Source: an uncultured Bacteroidales bacterium (GTDB lineage Bacteria > Bacteroidota > Bacteroidia > Bacteroidales > P3). Taken from it: a DNA stretch of 33,169 bases. The stretch lies in assembly GCA_937915785.1 (NCBI GenBank), contig CALGGY010000043.1:1-33169 (forward strand), written 5' to 3'. A program made the position numbers and the translations under genes. Under the pieces are notes generated by a model. It was given only the letters and a program-made list of their open reading frames with translations, had not been told where the DNA came from and made no database searches. Shown piece by piece: positions 15,398 to 22,732 of this stretch (position 1 is its first letter; each line of letters opens with the position of its first letter).

Positions 15398-15457
15398 GCC
15401 CCACACCGCGCCTGCGGCTTGGGGCGGGGTTAATAGAATGGCGTGCCGTCGGCACGC
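15398..15457 (+). repeat. REP-like element A (two hairpins)
   Basis: Hairpin 1 is GCCCCA (15398) with TGGGGC (15420-15425) around an inner CCGC/GCGG stem. A TTAATAGAATG linker leads to hairpin 2, GCGTGCC-GTC-GGCACGC (15441-15457), a perfect 7-bp stem. It ends 1 nt from the stop codon of the IS200-like transposase. Confidence 0.85.
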
Positions 15458-15458
15458 T

Positions 15459-15911
15459 CTACTCGTCCCGTAAAAAATATTCCTCGACAATCTTACCACC
15501 ATTCGCTTCGATAAACAAACGATATTCCGTCGGGAATTCGACCTTTTTGTGATGCTCTTTCTGACGCATTATATACCCTACAATCATATCTTTGTCGCGC
15601 AGGCTATAGCTAAAGCCGGCATACTCGTGAGCCCATCCACGGAAATGGGGGAAGTGAGGACTGACCTTTAACCATTTGCTGGTTTCTGATTTCACACGTT
15701 GCACAAAGGCCGACAAGGGCAATGTCGAAGGCAGAGACACGAATATATGGATATGGTCGGGCATTACGCCAATACGGTAGGTCTGACAATCGAGTTTATT
15801 AGCAATGCCATAGATATAGGCATACAACTCCCGCTCGTATTCCACGCAGATTGTTTTTTCGCTACGGTATGTGCGAAACACTATATGATAATATGATGTG
15901 GTACAACTCAT
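15459..15911 (-). CDS. IS200-like (HUH, Y1) transposase
   Basis: A 150-residue single-domain transposase expected to nick and join single-stranded DNA at hairpins. Seen: the HUH motif DHIHIF (H53, H55) and the presumed catalytic tyrosine Y113 in VGYIMRQKEHHKK. The full length matches the Bacteroidetes IS200-like/TnpA group, so it looks intact. No TnpB gene accompanies it. REP-like hairpins lie on both sides; one abuts the stop codon, another sits 44 nt before the start. This is the layout of REP-associated transposases rather than of a standard insertion sequence. No target duplication is expected for this class. Confidence 0.9.
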   Translation of the reverse strand: MSCTTSYYHIVFRTYRSEKTICVEYERELYAYIYGIANKLDCQTYRIGVMPDHIHIFVSLPSTLPLSAFVQRVKSETSKWLKVSPHFPHFRGWAHEYAGFSYSLRDKDMIVGYIMRQKEHHKKVEFPTEYRLFIEANGGKIVEEYFLRDE

Positions 15912-15954
15912 ATTTGTATAACGTTCAGCTATGTCTTTTATTATGTGCTATGCC

Positions 15955-15967
15955 GTGCCGTTGGCAC
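15955..15967. repeat. solo REP hairpin upstream of the transposase
   Basis: GTGCC-GTT-GGCAC, the same hairpin core as in element B, 44 nt before the transposase start. It is followed by a short ACTATCCCCC tail resembling the reversed linker of the other elements. Confidence 0.65.
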
Positions 15968-16009
15968 ACTATCCCCCCTACACGCACACATACCCACACC
16001 ACGCCATCG

Positions 16010-16088
16010 GCCCCACACCGCGCCTGCGGTCCCCGCACCACGCCTGCGGCCTGGTGCGGGGTTAATAGGATGGTGTGCCGTTGGCACG
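16010..16088 (+). repeat. REP-like element B
   Basis: It starts with the same GCCCCACACCGCGCCTGCGG block as element A. Then a perfect 10-bp stem follows, CCCCGCACCA (16031-16040) with TGGTGCGGGG (16052-16061), then TTAATAGGATGG and the GTGCC-GTT-GGCAC hairpin. The order and linker match element A. Confidence 0.85.
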
Positions 16089-16150
16089 CACAGACGCACA
16101 TGACACGTCCTCGCTAACGCACATGCCACCCATATCATCATGCGGCAGCC

Positions 16151-16205
16151 TCGTGCTGAAAGCACGATGTCCTATTGCCCCCTCACAGCTCCGCTGTGTG
16201 GGGGC
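16151..16205 (-). repeat. REP-like element C (inverted)
   Basis: Hairpin TCGTGCT-GAA-AGCACGA (16151-16167), a CCTATT linker, then GCCCCC/GGGGGC with inner CACAG/CTGTG (16177-16205). Relative to A and B the hairpin order and the linker are reversed, so the cluster is bounded by inverted copies. Confidence 0.75.
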
Positions 16206-16237
16206 GAGTGCCAGAGGAACGGCACAAAAAAGTATAT

Positions 16238-16271
16238 AAAAAGAGCGGAGCCATTTGGCTCCGCTCTTTTT
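16238..16271. terminator. terminator of the beta-barrel gene at 16292
   Basis: A perfect 15-bp stem, A5-GAGCGGAGCC paired with GGCTCCGCTC-T5, around an ATTT loop. It lies just downstream of the minus-strand gene. Confidence 0.9.
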
Positions 16272-16291
16272 ATTAAATGTTCTAAACTAAC

Positions 16292-16966
16292 TTAGAATTT
16301 GTAGTTGAAACCTAGGGTGATGGCCTGAGGCAGGGAGTAAACGCCAGCCCAGAAGTTGGTAGTTTTAGTAACATCCTTGTCGCTGCTGTCGGGATCTTCA
16401 TCAGTAAATTTTTGCATGTTGAAGCCAATTGCAAGAAGGTCTACATAAACATCGAAATTGAGGTGATCGCTGAGAGCGTAGTTCAGACCAGGAACAACCT
16501 GCACGCCAAACGAGAACGGTTTGCCGGCATTTTTGTTTTCTAATGTTGTACCGTCATTCTCATATTTTGCGCTGTATTTACCACCCGAAATAGGCACTTG
16601 CAATTCGCAGAAAAGAGCGAAGTTGCCAAATTCGAAAGCATTGTAGCGGAAAAATGGGCACACTTCCCAGCCAAAAAACTTTTCAGTATATTCGTCACCA
16701 GTTACATCCACATCTTTGGTGATGGTTTTTTCGCCATTAACGCCAAAAGCCACACCGAACAACATTTTGTCCATCTGGAAACCAATCTTCGGAGTCACTT
16801 CCCAAGCAATAGTTTTGGGCTGATCTACGGTAGCTGTTACACCACTTCTGGTGGTTTCGTTAGTACCCGATTGCATTCCGAAACCGAGATTTCCGCCAAC
16901 AAACAGCTGGGCGTTGGCAATACCCATTGTTGCTACAGCAACTAAAGTCAAAATTACTTTTTTCAT
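16292..16966 (-). CDS. outer-membrane beta-barrel protein
   Basis: 224 residues with a signal peptide (MKKVILTLVAVATMGIANAQ) and amphipathic beta strands that end in an aromatic residue (ITLGFNYKF at the C-terminus), typical of small OMP_b-brl porin-like proteins. Several acidic loops (for example DEDPDSSDKD) look surface-exposed. No ligand or function can be assigned. It has its own upstream -7 element and a strong terminator, so it is likely transcribed alone. Confidence 0.85.
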   Translation of the reverse strand: MKKVILTLVAVATMGIANAQLFVGGNLGFGMQSGTNETTRSGVTATVDQPKTIAWEVTPKIGFQMDKMLFGVAFGVNGEKTITKDVDVTGDEYTEKFFGWEVCPFFRYNAFEFGNFALFCELQVPISGGKYSAKYENDGTTLENKNAGKPFSFGVQVVPGLNYALSDHLNFDVYVDLLAIGFNMQKFTDEDPDSSDKDVTKTTNFWAGVYSLPQAITLGFNYKF

Positions 16967-17035
16967 TTTTTAATATGTTTTTAATGTTGCCTACTCTGTA
17001 AGGTTTTCGGCATCCCCTATAAAGTTTTTGTTTTG

Positions 17036-17043
17036 CAAAAATA
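17036..17043 (-). promoter_or_regulatory. promoter -7 element of the beta-barrel gene at 16292-16966
   Basis: Minus strand TATTTTTG, 70 bp before the start codon. Confidence 0.5.
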
Positions 17044-17226
17044 CATCTTTTATTCGTAAAAGAAAAATTTTTGTTTCGTTTTAACGAACATTTTTTTGTT
17101 GATAAAGATTTAAAATCCTATTATCACGCATATTAGAAAGAAAACAGCACATCCGAAAACTGAATTATCTTTCAAAGTTTTCACACAAAATAATGTCATT
17201 TGTTTTGTCATTTCATACCGGCAAAC

Positions 17227-17261
17227 AAAAAAAAAACGTCCGCATATTCAGTTTGCGAACG
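17227..17261 (-). terminator. terminator of the PorT-like barrel gene
   Basis: Minus strand CGTTCGCA and TGCGGACG form an 8-bp stem (one G-T pair) with a 9-nt loop, followed by ten T. Confidence 0.88.
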
Positions 17262-17300
17262 CTTTAAATATCCTCTTATGGCATCAGGCCACCAAGCCGA

Positions 17301-18089
17301 CTAAAACCTCACGGCCACATACGCGGAGATGGAACTGTTTTTGGAGTCCACCTCCTCTTGCTGCCATTCGCCTTTTTTGCTAAGTTTCAAGGTGTTGAGT
17401 GTATTGAAAAGGCCGTAGGTATAGCGTGCGCCGAAAATCAAGCCTATGGAACGCGATGTGCCGTGCAAATCAAAATCTATCCTATAGCTTACGCCGCCCG
17501 TAACAGACATATCCCAGCGTTTGTAGTATTCAAAACTGCTGAGTATCTCGCGACCATCGTCCTCGATCTGTTCAAACTTGCCTCGGCGGCTCATCCAGCT
17601 GTCTATTTCTGTGGTGTAGTGCCAATCCCTCAGATTGTCGGTATATTCGTCGTATTCTTCACCGGCAAGGATATAGCCGAACTGCGGGCCGAGTTCTATG
17701 TTGAAACCTGTAAAAGGCGACACTTTCAGCAGCAGCGGCAGCTGCAGCCAGTAGGTGGTAATGTCGCGTTCGTACTTGCCACTGGTGGTGGGCAGCTCCA
17801 CATTGGCAGTTCCGTGGGCTCCTTGGCGGGCGGCAAACAACTCGGTCCCCAACGTGATGGTGGGGTTTAAACGGACATCGAGAAACATGCCGGCGCTAAA
17901 GCCTGGTTTCCAACTGAATTCCATGTTTTTTTCCTTACATCCTTCGGGTGTTTTTTCGGTGTAATTCATCGTGTTGAGGGTAAAAGCGGCCTTGGGACCA
18001 AATTTCACTCTCACTTGGGCTTTGGCATTGCTCATTCCGAGTGCCATGACGGTTACCATACAGGCGGCAAGTATTGTTTTAGCTTTCAT
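17301..18089 (-). CDS. PorT-family/OMP_b-brl_2 outer-membrane protein
   Basis: 262 residues with a signal peptide (MKAKTILAACMVTVMALGMSNAKAQ). The pattern VKFGPKAAFTLNTM, FSAGMFLDVRLNPTITLGTELF, YWLQLPLLLKV and the final ISAYVAVRF fits the PorT-like outer-membrane beta-barrel family. PorT itself serves T9SS in Porphyromonas, but many relatives have no such role, so the family alone is claimed. It has its own -7 element upstream and a strong terminator downstream. Confidence 0.85.
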   Translation of the reverse strand: MKAKTILAACMVTVMALGMSNAKAQVRVKFGPKAAFTLNTMNYTEKTPEGCKEKNMEFSWKPGFSAGMFLDVRLNPTITLGTELFAARQGAHGTANVELPTTSGKYERDITTYWLQLPLLLKVSPFTGFNIELGPQFGYILAGEEYDEYTDNLRDWHYTTEIDSWMSRRGKFEQIEDDGREILSSFEYYKRWDMSVTGGVSYRIDFDLHGTSRSIGLIFGARYTYGLFNTLNTLKLSKKGEWQQEEVDSKNSSISAYVAVRF

Positions 18090-18123
18090 CGGTATAATGA
18101 TTTTGTTTTACTTTTTCAGTTTG

Positions 18124-18131
18124 CAAAGATA
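18124..18131 (-). promoter_or_regulatory. promoter -7 element of the PorT-like gene
   Basis: Minus strand TATCTTTG, 35 bp before the start codon at 18089. Confidence 0.55.
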
Positions 18132-18259
18132 TGATTTTTTTTTCATCTTTGCCGCTTTCGCGGCTGTTTTTTTTATATTTTGTTTTTACATCGCTTATTA
18201 TCAGTCATTTACCTCCCACCGCCGTGCAATGCGCCGGCATTTGGGTTCGGACTTGGCGA

Positions 18260-19237
18260 CTATTGCTTTAGGGTGTATGCGGCGGGTTTCTTTTTCAATG
18301 GTGTGAAATCTTTGGCGCGCACCTCGTGCAGACGTCCGCGTATGTTCTCGCGCAATATCCATTTTCCGTTGCTGAAATAGAAGGCGTTTTCAAGTCCGGA
18401 AGGCACGTAGTACTGATACAGACCTTCCATGCCCTCGATAACGGGCGAAACGTCGTCGAAGACAATCATTTTCTCCTTTTCCTCGTGCGAAACGGTTACG
18501 GTAACCATCTTGCCGTTTTTCTTCTCCTTTTTCTTTTCCTGCACCTCGAAATATTGTTCGTCGTAGCGCACGTTCACCATGGCTTTTTTGGCATATTGTA
18601 TCAGCACACGGCGTATGTTGCGGTCGTGCTTGAACACCGGAGCGCCGAAAATGGGCTGCGAGGAGTTGGATTTGAAGGTAACGGGTTCTATCACTTTGCG
18701 TTGTATGATGGTGCTGCCGCCGGTCCAGCCGATAAGGGTGTACGACACCTTGCCCTCGTATTTTATCGTTACAAGTTCTTGATACACAACGCCGTACCAA
18801 TTGTCGGCCATAAGCACCGACTCTTCGGCGTTGAATATTTCCTCGGCCTTGTCGTGAAGCACATGCACGTCGTACTCCTCGGTTCGCGGATTTAGCACCT
18901 GCATTATGCCGAAGCACTCGTACTCGCCGTTGTCGCGGATAATGGCCCACGAGAATACTTTGAACTTGCCATCGTCGGCGGTGAGCACCGACACGTCGTT
19001 GGTGAAAGTCCACCGCCATTTGAAGGAGTTTTCTTCGAGCAGCGCCTCCTCAAGCAGCAGCATGGCCTGTTCGTTGGCGTTGTAGCGCTCGTTGTCGGTG
19101 GCGGCGTTGAAAGCCTTGTCGAAAAGTTGCGTAAGCTCCTGCTGGTAGCGGCCCATGGCATCTTTGTTCTGTGCCGCTACAGCCGCCATGCAGAGCACCG
19201 GCATCAACAGGGCTGTTATCACTTTTTTTATCTGCAT
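18260..19237 (-). CDS. secreted conserved hypothetical protein
   Basis: 325 residues with a signal peptide (MQIKKVITALLMPVLCMAAVAAQ). I recognise no named domain. The body is alpha/beta with an N-terminal helical part, then strands such as FKVFSWAIIRDNGEYECFGIMQV and YTLIGWTGGSTIIQRKVIEPV, and a Lys-rich segment (EVQEKKKEKKNGK). It resembles conserved Bacteroidetes periplasmic proteins of unknown role. No second gene shares its transcript: the next gene upstream is divergent. Confidence 0.8.
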   Translation of the reverse strand: MQIKKVITALLMPVLCMAAVAAQNKDAMGRYQQELTQLFDKAFNAATDNERYNANEQAMLLLEEALLEENSFKWRWTFTNDVSVLTADDGKFKVFSWAIIRDNGEYECFGIMQVLNPRTEEYDVHVLHDKAEEIFNAEESVLMADNWYGVVYQELVTIKYEGKVSYTLIGWTGGSTIIQRKVIEPVTFKSNSSQPIFGAPVFKHDRNIRRVLIQYAKKAMVNVRYDEQYFEVQEKKKEKKNGKMVTVTVSHEEKEKMIVFDDVSPVIEGMEGLYQYYVPSGLENAFYFSNGKWILRENIRGRLHEVRAKDFTPLKKKPAAYTLKQ

Positions 19238-19260
19238 TACCGTAGTTTAGTTTTTTTTTG

Positions 19261-19268
19261 TATTTTTG
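19261..19268 (+). promoter_or_regulatory. promoter -7 element of the acyl-CoA reductase operon
   Basis: TATTTTTG matches TAnnTTTG, 79 bp before the start codon at 19347. No good -33 box is seen. Confidence 0.4.
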
Positions 19269-19346
19269 TTTTAACGAAAAACAGCGGAAAATGTTATAAC
19301 AATCGCGAAAAATAGTTGTTTTTCAGAAAAATACACACCACGGGAA

Positions 19347-20372
19347 ATGAGCAGAAACGACACCATAAAGGCACTTTCGGAGTTTGGGCGCAAGTTGCAG
19401 GGCGCCCTCGACGACGGCTCTTTGGCCGCCATTATCGACACCGCCACACACCACAACCCATGGCACACTCCGGCAAACATTGAGTTCGCCCTTGGACGGG
19501 CCGTGCATCACTTGGAGACCGCCAGCCTTGAGCAATGGCTTGCCCCCTACCCTGCCCTCGACGAGCTGCGCGTGCCAAAAACGGTGGCCGTGATAATGAA
19601 CGGCGACGCGCCTCTGGCGGGCTGGAAGGATTTTGTGTCGGTGCTGGCGTCGGGCAACCGCGTTTTGATAAAACTCTCCGACGGCGACGACACCCTGCTG
19701 CCACATCTTGCCAAAATGCTGGTACGCACGGCACCGGAATTCGAGGACTATATTGCTTTTGCCGAAAACCGTCTGCACCGATTCGACGCCATAATAGCCA
19801 ACTCCGACGGCGGCAGCGCCAACCGCTACTACGAACAGTATTTTGCCAAATACCCACATATAATACGGCATCCGCGACACAGCGTGGCAGTGCTCGACGG
19901 CAACGAAACTGCACGGCAGCTCGAAGCCTTGGCCGATGACATTTTCACATACATGGGAATGGGCAGCCGCAGCGTGGGCAAGCTGTTTGTGCCCGACGGC
20001 TATGATTTCGGGGCGCTGGTGAAAGCCGCCCGAAAATACCGCCACCTGATGGACAACAACCACTACAAAAGCAACCTCGACTACCACAAAGCCTTGCTTA
20101 TGCTCAACGCCGTGCCTTTTGTTGACGGCGATTTCTGGGTGATGAAAGAGGACATTCCCATAGCCTCGCCGGTGTCCGTTGCCAACTACGGCACCTACGC
20201 CTCGCATGCCGAGCTAAACGACAAACTCGCGGCCATCGCCGACGAAACGGAGTGCGTGGTGTCTGGCATGGACATTGCAGGAGCGGTGCCTTTCGGCAAA
20301 GCCAACAAAACAGAGCTTTGGGACTATCCGCAAGGCGTCAACACAATGGATTTCCTTATCAATCTGAAATAA
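19347..20372 (+). CDS. acyl-CoA reductase (LuxC-like), active-site Cys apparently replaced
   Basis: 341 residues of the LuxC/acyl-CoA reductase family, which reduces fatty acyl-CoA to aldehyde with NADPH. Family blocks are present: PKTVAVIMNGDAPLAGWKDF, LASGNRVLIKLSDGD, YFAKYPHIIRHPRHSVAVLDG and a C-terminal YPQGVNTMDFL. The block that in Bacteroidetes homologues usually reads GCRNVSK, with the nucleophilic Cys, reads GMGSRSVGK here (Ser at residue 207). If that alignment is right the enzyme may be altered or inactive. It is followed after 1 nt by the RsmI-like gene. Confidence 0.85.
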   Translation: MSRNDTIKALSEFGRKLQGALDDGSLAAIIDTATHHNPWHTPANIEFALGRAVHHLETASLEQWLAPYPALDELRVPKTVAVIMNGDAPLAGWKDFVSVLASGNRVLIKLSDGDDTLLPHLAKMLVRTAPEFEDYIAFAENRLHRFDAIIANSDGGSANRYYEQYFAKYPHIIRHPRHSVAVLDGNETARQLEALADDIFTYMGMGSRSVGKLFVPDGYDFGALVKAARKYRHLMDNNHYKSNLDYHKALLMLNAVPFVDGDFWVMKEDIPIASPVSVANYGTYASHAELNDKLAAIADETECVVSGMDIAGAVPFGKANKTELWDYPQGVNTMDFLINLK

Positions 20373-20373
20373 A

Positions 20374-21078
20374 ATGGCACAAGGCAAACTGATACTTTTC
20401 CCCGTGGGACTGGGCGGCGACGACCTGTCGGCCTGTCTGCCGGCATACAACACGCGGCTGCTGAACTCGTGCACCACTTTCATTGTGGAGGAGCTGCGCA
20501 CCGCCCGCCGTTTTCTGAAAAAAGCGGGATACCTCACCCCAATCGACGACACCACTTTTTTTGTGCTTAACGAACATACCCGGCCTCAGGAGGTTGAGCA
20601 TTATCTCGACGGTATAGCCGAAGGCAAGAACATCGGGGTGCTGTCGGAAGCCGGGCTTCCCTGCGTGGCCGACCCGGGAGCTATGGCTGTGCGTATGGCA
20701 CAACGGCATGGCATTGAGGTAGTTCCGCTGGTGGGACCATCGTCGCTGATGATGGCGCTGATGGCTTCGGGGTTCAACGGACAGAATTTCGCTTTTGTGG
20801 GCTACCTGCCGATAGACCGGCCGGAACGCATACGCGCCATCAAAGCACTGGAAACCCGAGCCCGCCACGAGAACCAAACTCAGATTTTTATTGAAACGCC
20901 CTACCGTGCGGCACAGACGATAGAACTTTTGGCCAACACCTGCAACCCCAACACCATGATTTGCGTGGCCACCGACATCACCCTCGAAACCCAGTTTATA
21001 AGGTCGGCCACCGCCGCTTGGTGGAAGATGCATCTGCCCGACATAAACAAGCGGAACACTGTGTTTTTGATTAGTTAG
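20374..21078 (+). CDS. SAM-dependent methyltransferase, RsmI/tetrapyrrole-methylase type
   Basis: 234 residues of the tetrapyrrole methylase fold. The motif SEAGLPCVADPGAMAVRMAQ and the VPLVGPSSLMMALMASGF block are those of RsmI, which 2'-O-methylates 16S rRNA C1402. It is shorter than E. coli RsmI and lacks its C-terminal extension, as in the short paralogue found in many Bacteroidetes, so the rRNA substrate is not certain. It starts 1 nt after the acyl-CoA reductase stop. Its own stop is followed by a heptamer array and then the 520-bp element. Confidence 0.88.
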   Translation: MAQGKLILFPVGLGGDDLSACLPAYNTRLLNSCTTFIVEELRTARRFLKKAGYLTPIDDTTFFVLNEHTRPQEVEHYLDGIAEGKNIGVLSEAGLPCVADPGAMAVRMAQRHGIEVVPLVGPSSLMMALMASGFNGQNFAFVGYLPIDRPERIRAIKALETRARHENQTQIFIETPYRAAQTIELLANTCNPNTMICVATDITLETQFIRSATAAWWKMHLPDINKRNTVFLIS

Positions 21079-21116
21079 GAGTTGGGAATTTTGAGTTGAA
21101 AATTAAAAATTATTGG
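21075..21116 (+). repeat. degenerate 7-bp array after the RsmI-like gene
   Basis: In-phase units TTAGGAG, TTGGGAA, TTTTGAG, TTGAAAA, TTAAAAA and TTATTGG start at the stop codon in sense orientation. The last unit is also the tip of the 520-bp element. Confidence 0.7.
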
Positions 21117-21629
21117 TGTCCGATGAAAACTAAGAACAATTATTGCCAAAGCCAGATGTTGAAAATAAAAACGGGCATACGAAAAATTATAAGGGCTTAC
21201 CCATTGACCTTCGTTTTCTTATTTATTCTCCGCTTCGCTATCGAAATGTCCAAGTGTTTTGAGAAGGCTGAGTGTTCTCCGCTTCGCTATCGAAAGCTCC
21301 ACTGGAGCTTTCTTCATCTTGAAACAAAAGAACCAAAAATTCAAGGCTGTGACAAAAAAGCTAAAAAACAACTGCGTTCCGCTAAAGTCGTCAAACTCGC
21401 ACTAACGCCAAAGCTCATTACAGAAAGTCTGTTTCACAGGCGTTTATGAAGTTCATGACAGCACTCGTTTCTATGCTCAAACAGTGACGACTTCTTAACG
21501 CTACTCTCCGTATTCTCCGCTTCGCTATCGAAACGGCCACTGGCAGTTTCTTCATCTTAACGCTTTTTTCTCAATGCCTTTAGGCTACCGCCAAACAATT
21601 CGTATTCGGTTTTTGTCGGACACTAATAA
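21110..21629. mobile_element. 520-bp MITE-like non-coding element with terminal inverted repeats
   Basis: The left end TTATTGGTGTCCGAT (21110-21124) and the right end, read inward as TTATTAGTGTCCGAC (21629-21615), match at 13 of 15 positions; the differences are transitions, and similarity continues inward through AAAAC. There is no transposase-like reading frame inside. The interior carries three copies of a 21-bp direct repeat and two strong hairpins. It could be a MITE or a decayed insertion sequence; no family is assigned. Confidence 0.65.
21226..21558 (+). repeat. three copies of a 21-bp repeat, two with attached hairpins
   Basis: Identical 21-bp units at 21226-21246, 21275-21295 and 21513-21533 (core TCTCCGCTTCGCTATCG). 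Copies 2 and 3 run into palindromes at 21292-21312 and 21530-21550, sharing CCACTGG at the centre and GAAA/TTTC at the ends, and both are followed by TTCATCTT. The spacing (49 and 238 bp) is irregular, so it is not a CRISPR array. Confidence 0.85.
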
Positions 21630-21741
21630 AAAAAAACATTTTCGGATAACATACGATTTCGACGTGAGTGGCGTTATTTTTAGTTAACAACAACGTTGTA
21701 GCCCTGCGTTGTTTCATCATAACAATCACAAAATCAAACAG

Positions 21742-22539
21742 ATGGAAGATATATTAAAAATAGCTGACCGCACTTTTACCTCGCGGCTTTTTATAGGAAC
21801 GGGCAAGTTCCCCTCCAACCAAGTAATGAAGGAGGCTATCGAAGCCTCTGGCAGTCAAATGGTTACAACTGCCCTCAAGCGTCTCAACACCGAGGACAGC
21901 GCCAACGAGGACGTGCTGTCGTTCATTCCCAAAGAAATTCAGCTGCTGCCCAACACATCGGGTGTGCGCAATGCCGAAGAGGCTGTGTTTGCCGCCAAAA
22001 TGAGCCGCATTGCCACCGGCACCAACTGGATTAAGCTGGAGATACATCCCGACCCCAAATATCTGCTGCCCGACGTGCGGGAAACCATACGTGCCACCGA
22101 AATGCTTGTGAAAGAGGGTTTTGTGGTGCTTCCTTATATCCAAGCCGACCCCGTGGCCTGCAAGCACCTCGAGGAGGCCGGAGCCGCCACCGTTATGCCC
22201 TTGGCAGCCCCTATCGGAACCAACAAAGGCATCAAAAACGAGGATATGCTGCAGATTATCATCGAGCAGAGCAACGTTCCGGTGGTTATCGACGCCGGCA
22301 TTGGCGCTCCCTCGCACGCCGCACTCGCCATGGAGATGGGCGCCGACGCATGCCTTATCAACACAGCCATTGCCATTGCCGACAATCCAGCACAGATGGC
22401 GCAAGCCTTTGCCCTTGCCATCGAGGCCGGACACAAGGCTTACCTTGCCGGACTGGGACAGATTAGCCATTTTGCCGTGGCATCGTCGCCGCTCACTGCC
22501 TTCCTTGACGAAGAACAGCAGAAAATCGACAAAATGTAA
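21742..22539 (+). CDS. thiG: thiazole synthase ThiG
   Basis: 265 residues. ThiG forms the thiazole phosphate of thiamine from deoxyxylulose 5-phosphate, dehydroglycine and ThiS-thiocarboxylate. The start ATG at 21742 (MEDILKIADRTF) fits the family; an upstream in-frame frame to 21709 adds an unlike tail. Seen: the FIGTGKF N-terminal block, NWIKLEIHPDPKYLLPD with catalytic Lys98, VLPYIQADPVACKHLEEAG, and the phosphate-binding VIDAGIGAPSHAALAMEMGAD. It is followed by thiC after a 193-bp gap. No ThiS, ThiF or ThiE gene is in the window. Confidence 0.97.
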   Translation: MEDILKIADRTFTSRLFIGTGKFPSNQVMKEAIEASGSQMVTTALKRLNTEDSANEDVLSFIPKEIQLLPNTSGVRNAEEAVFAAKMSRIATGTNWIKLEIHPDPKYLLPDVRETIRATEMLVKEGFVVLPYIQADPVACKHLEEAGAATVMPLAAPIGTNKGIKNEDMLQIIIEQSNVPVVIDAGIGAPSHAALAMEMGADACLINTAIAIADNPAQMAQAFALAIEAGHKAYLAGLGQISHFAVASSPLTAFLDEEQQKIDKM

Positions 22540-22732
22540 AAAAGAACGTATTGTTCCCCAAAATGTTAAAATAGGTATGATACAATTTTTGGAAGATTAG
22601 TTCTGAGACAATGTAAATTATTAAAAACAAGAAAGCTGTTTGAATAAAATGAGTTTCAGCATCGAAAAATACTAAAAGGGCAAAACTTCCGTTTTGTTCG
22701 TGTCTTCCGATGTTATAAAATAAAAAAATACG

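Larger units (their letters stand above)
15912..16291. other. intergenic REP cluster and terminator
   Basis: This 380-bp gap is non-coding. It carries a solo hairpin, REP-like elements B and C and the terminator of the 16292-16966 gene. Open frames in it come from translating the GC-rich hairpins. Confidence 0.75.
16967..17300. other. intergenic region with promoter and terminator
   Basis: This 334-bp AT-rich gap contains the -7 element of the 16292-16966 gene (17036-17043) and the terminator of the gene ending at 17301. I see nothing else in it. Confidence 0.7.

Noticed and set aside
15941..16165. Small open frames between the IS200-like gene and the barrel gene
   Set aside because: They translate the GC-rich REP hairpins and give Arg/Cys/Thr-rich products with no start context.
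18151..18164. GCCGC-TTTC-GCGGC hairpin as a terminator for the gene at 18260-19237
   Set aside because: The T-run follows only in the plus direction, while the neighbouring genes are on the minus strand.
21096..21449. 117-codon frame inside the 520-bp element
   Set aside because: It is a translation of the direct repeats and hairpins, starts in the heptamer array and has no recognisable domain.
21226..21533. Three 21-bp repeats as a possible CRISPR array
   Set aside because: Spacing is irregular (49 and 238 bp starts), there are only three copies, no cas gene is in the window, and the copies run into hairpins.
22540..22732. Possible TPP riboswitch before thiC (CTGAGA seen near 22602)
   Set aside because: The other conserved THI-box parts, an ACCC block and GAACCTGA, are not present in order, so a single hexamer is not enough.
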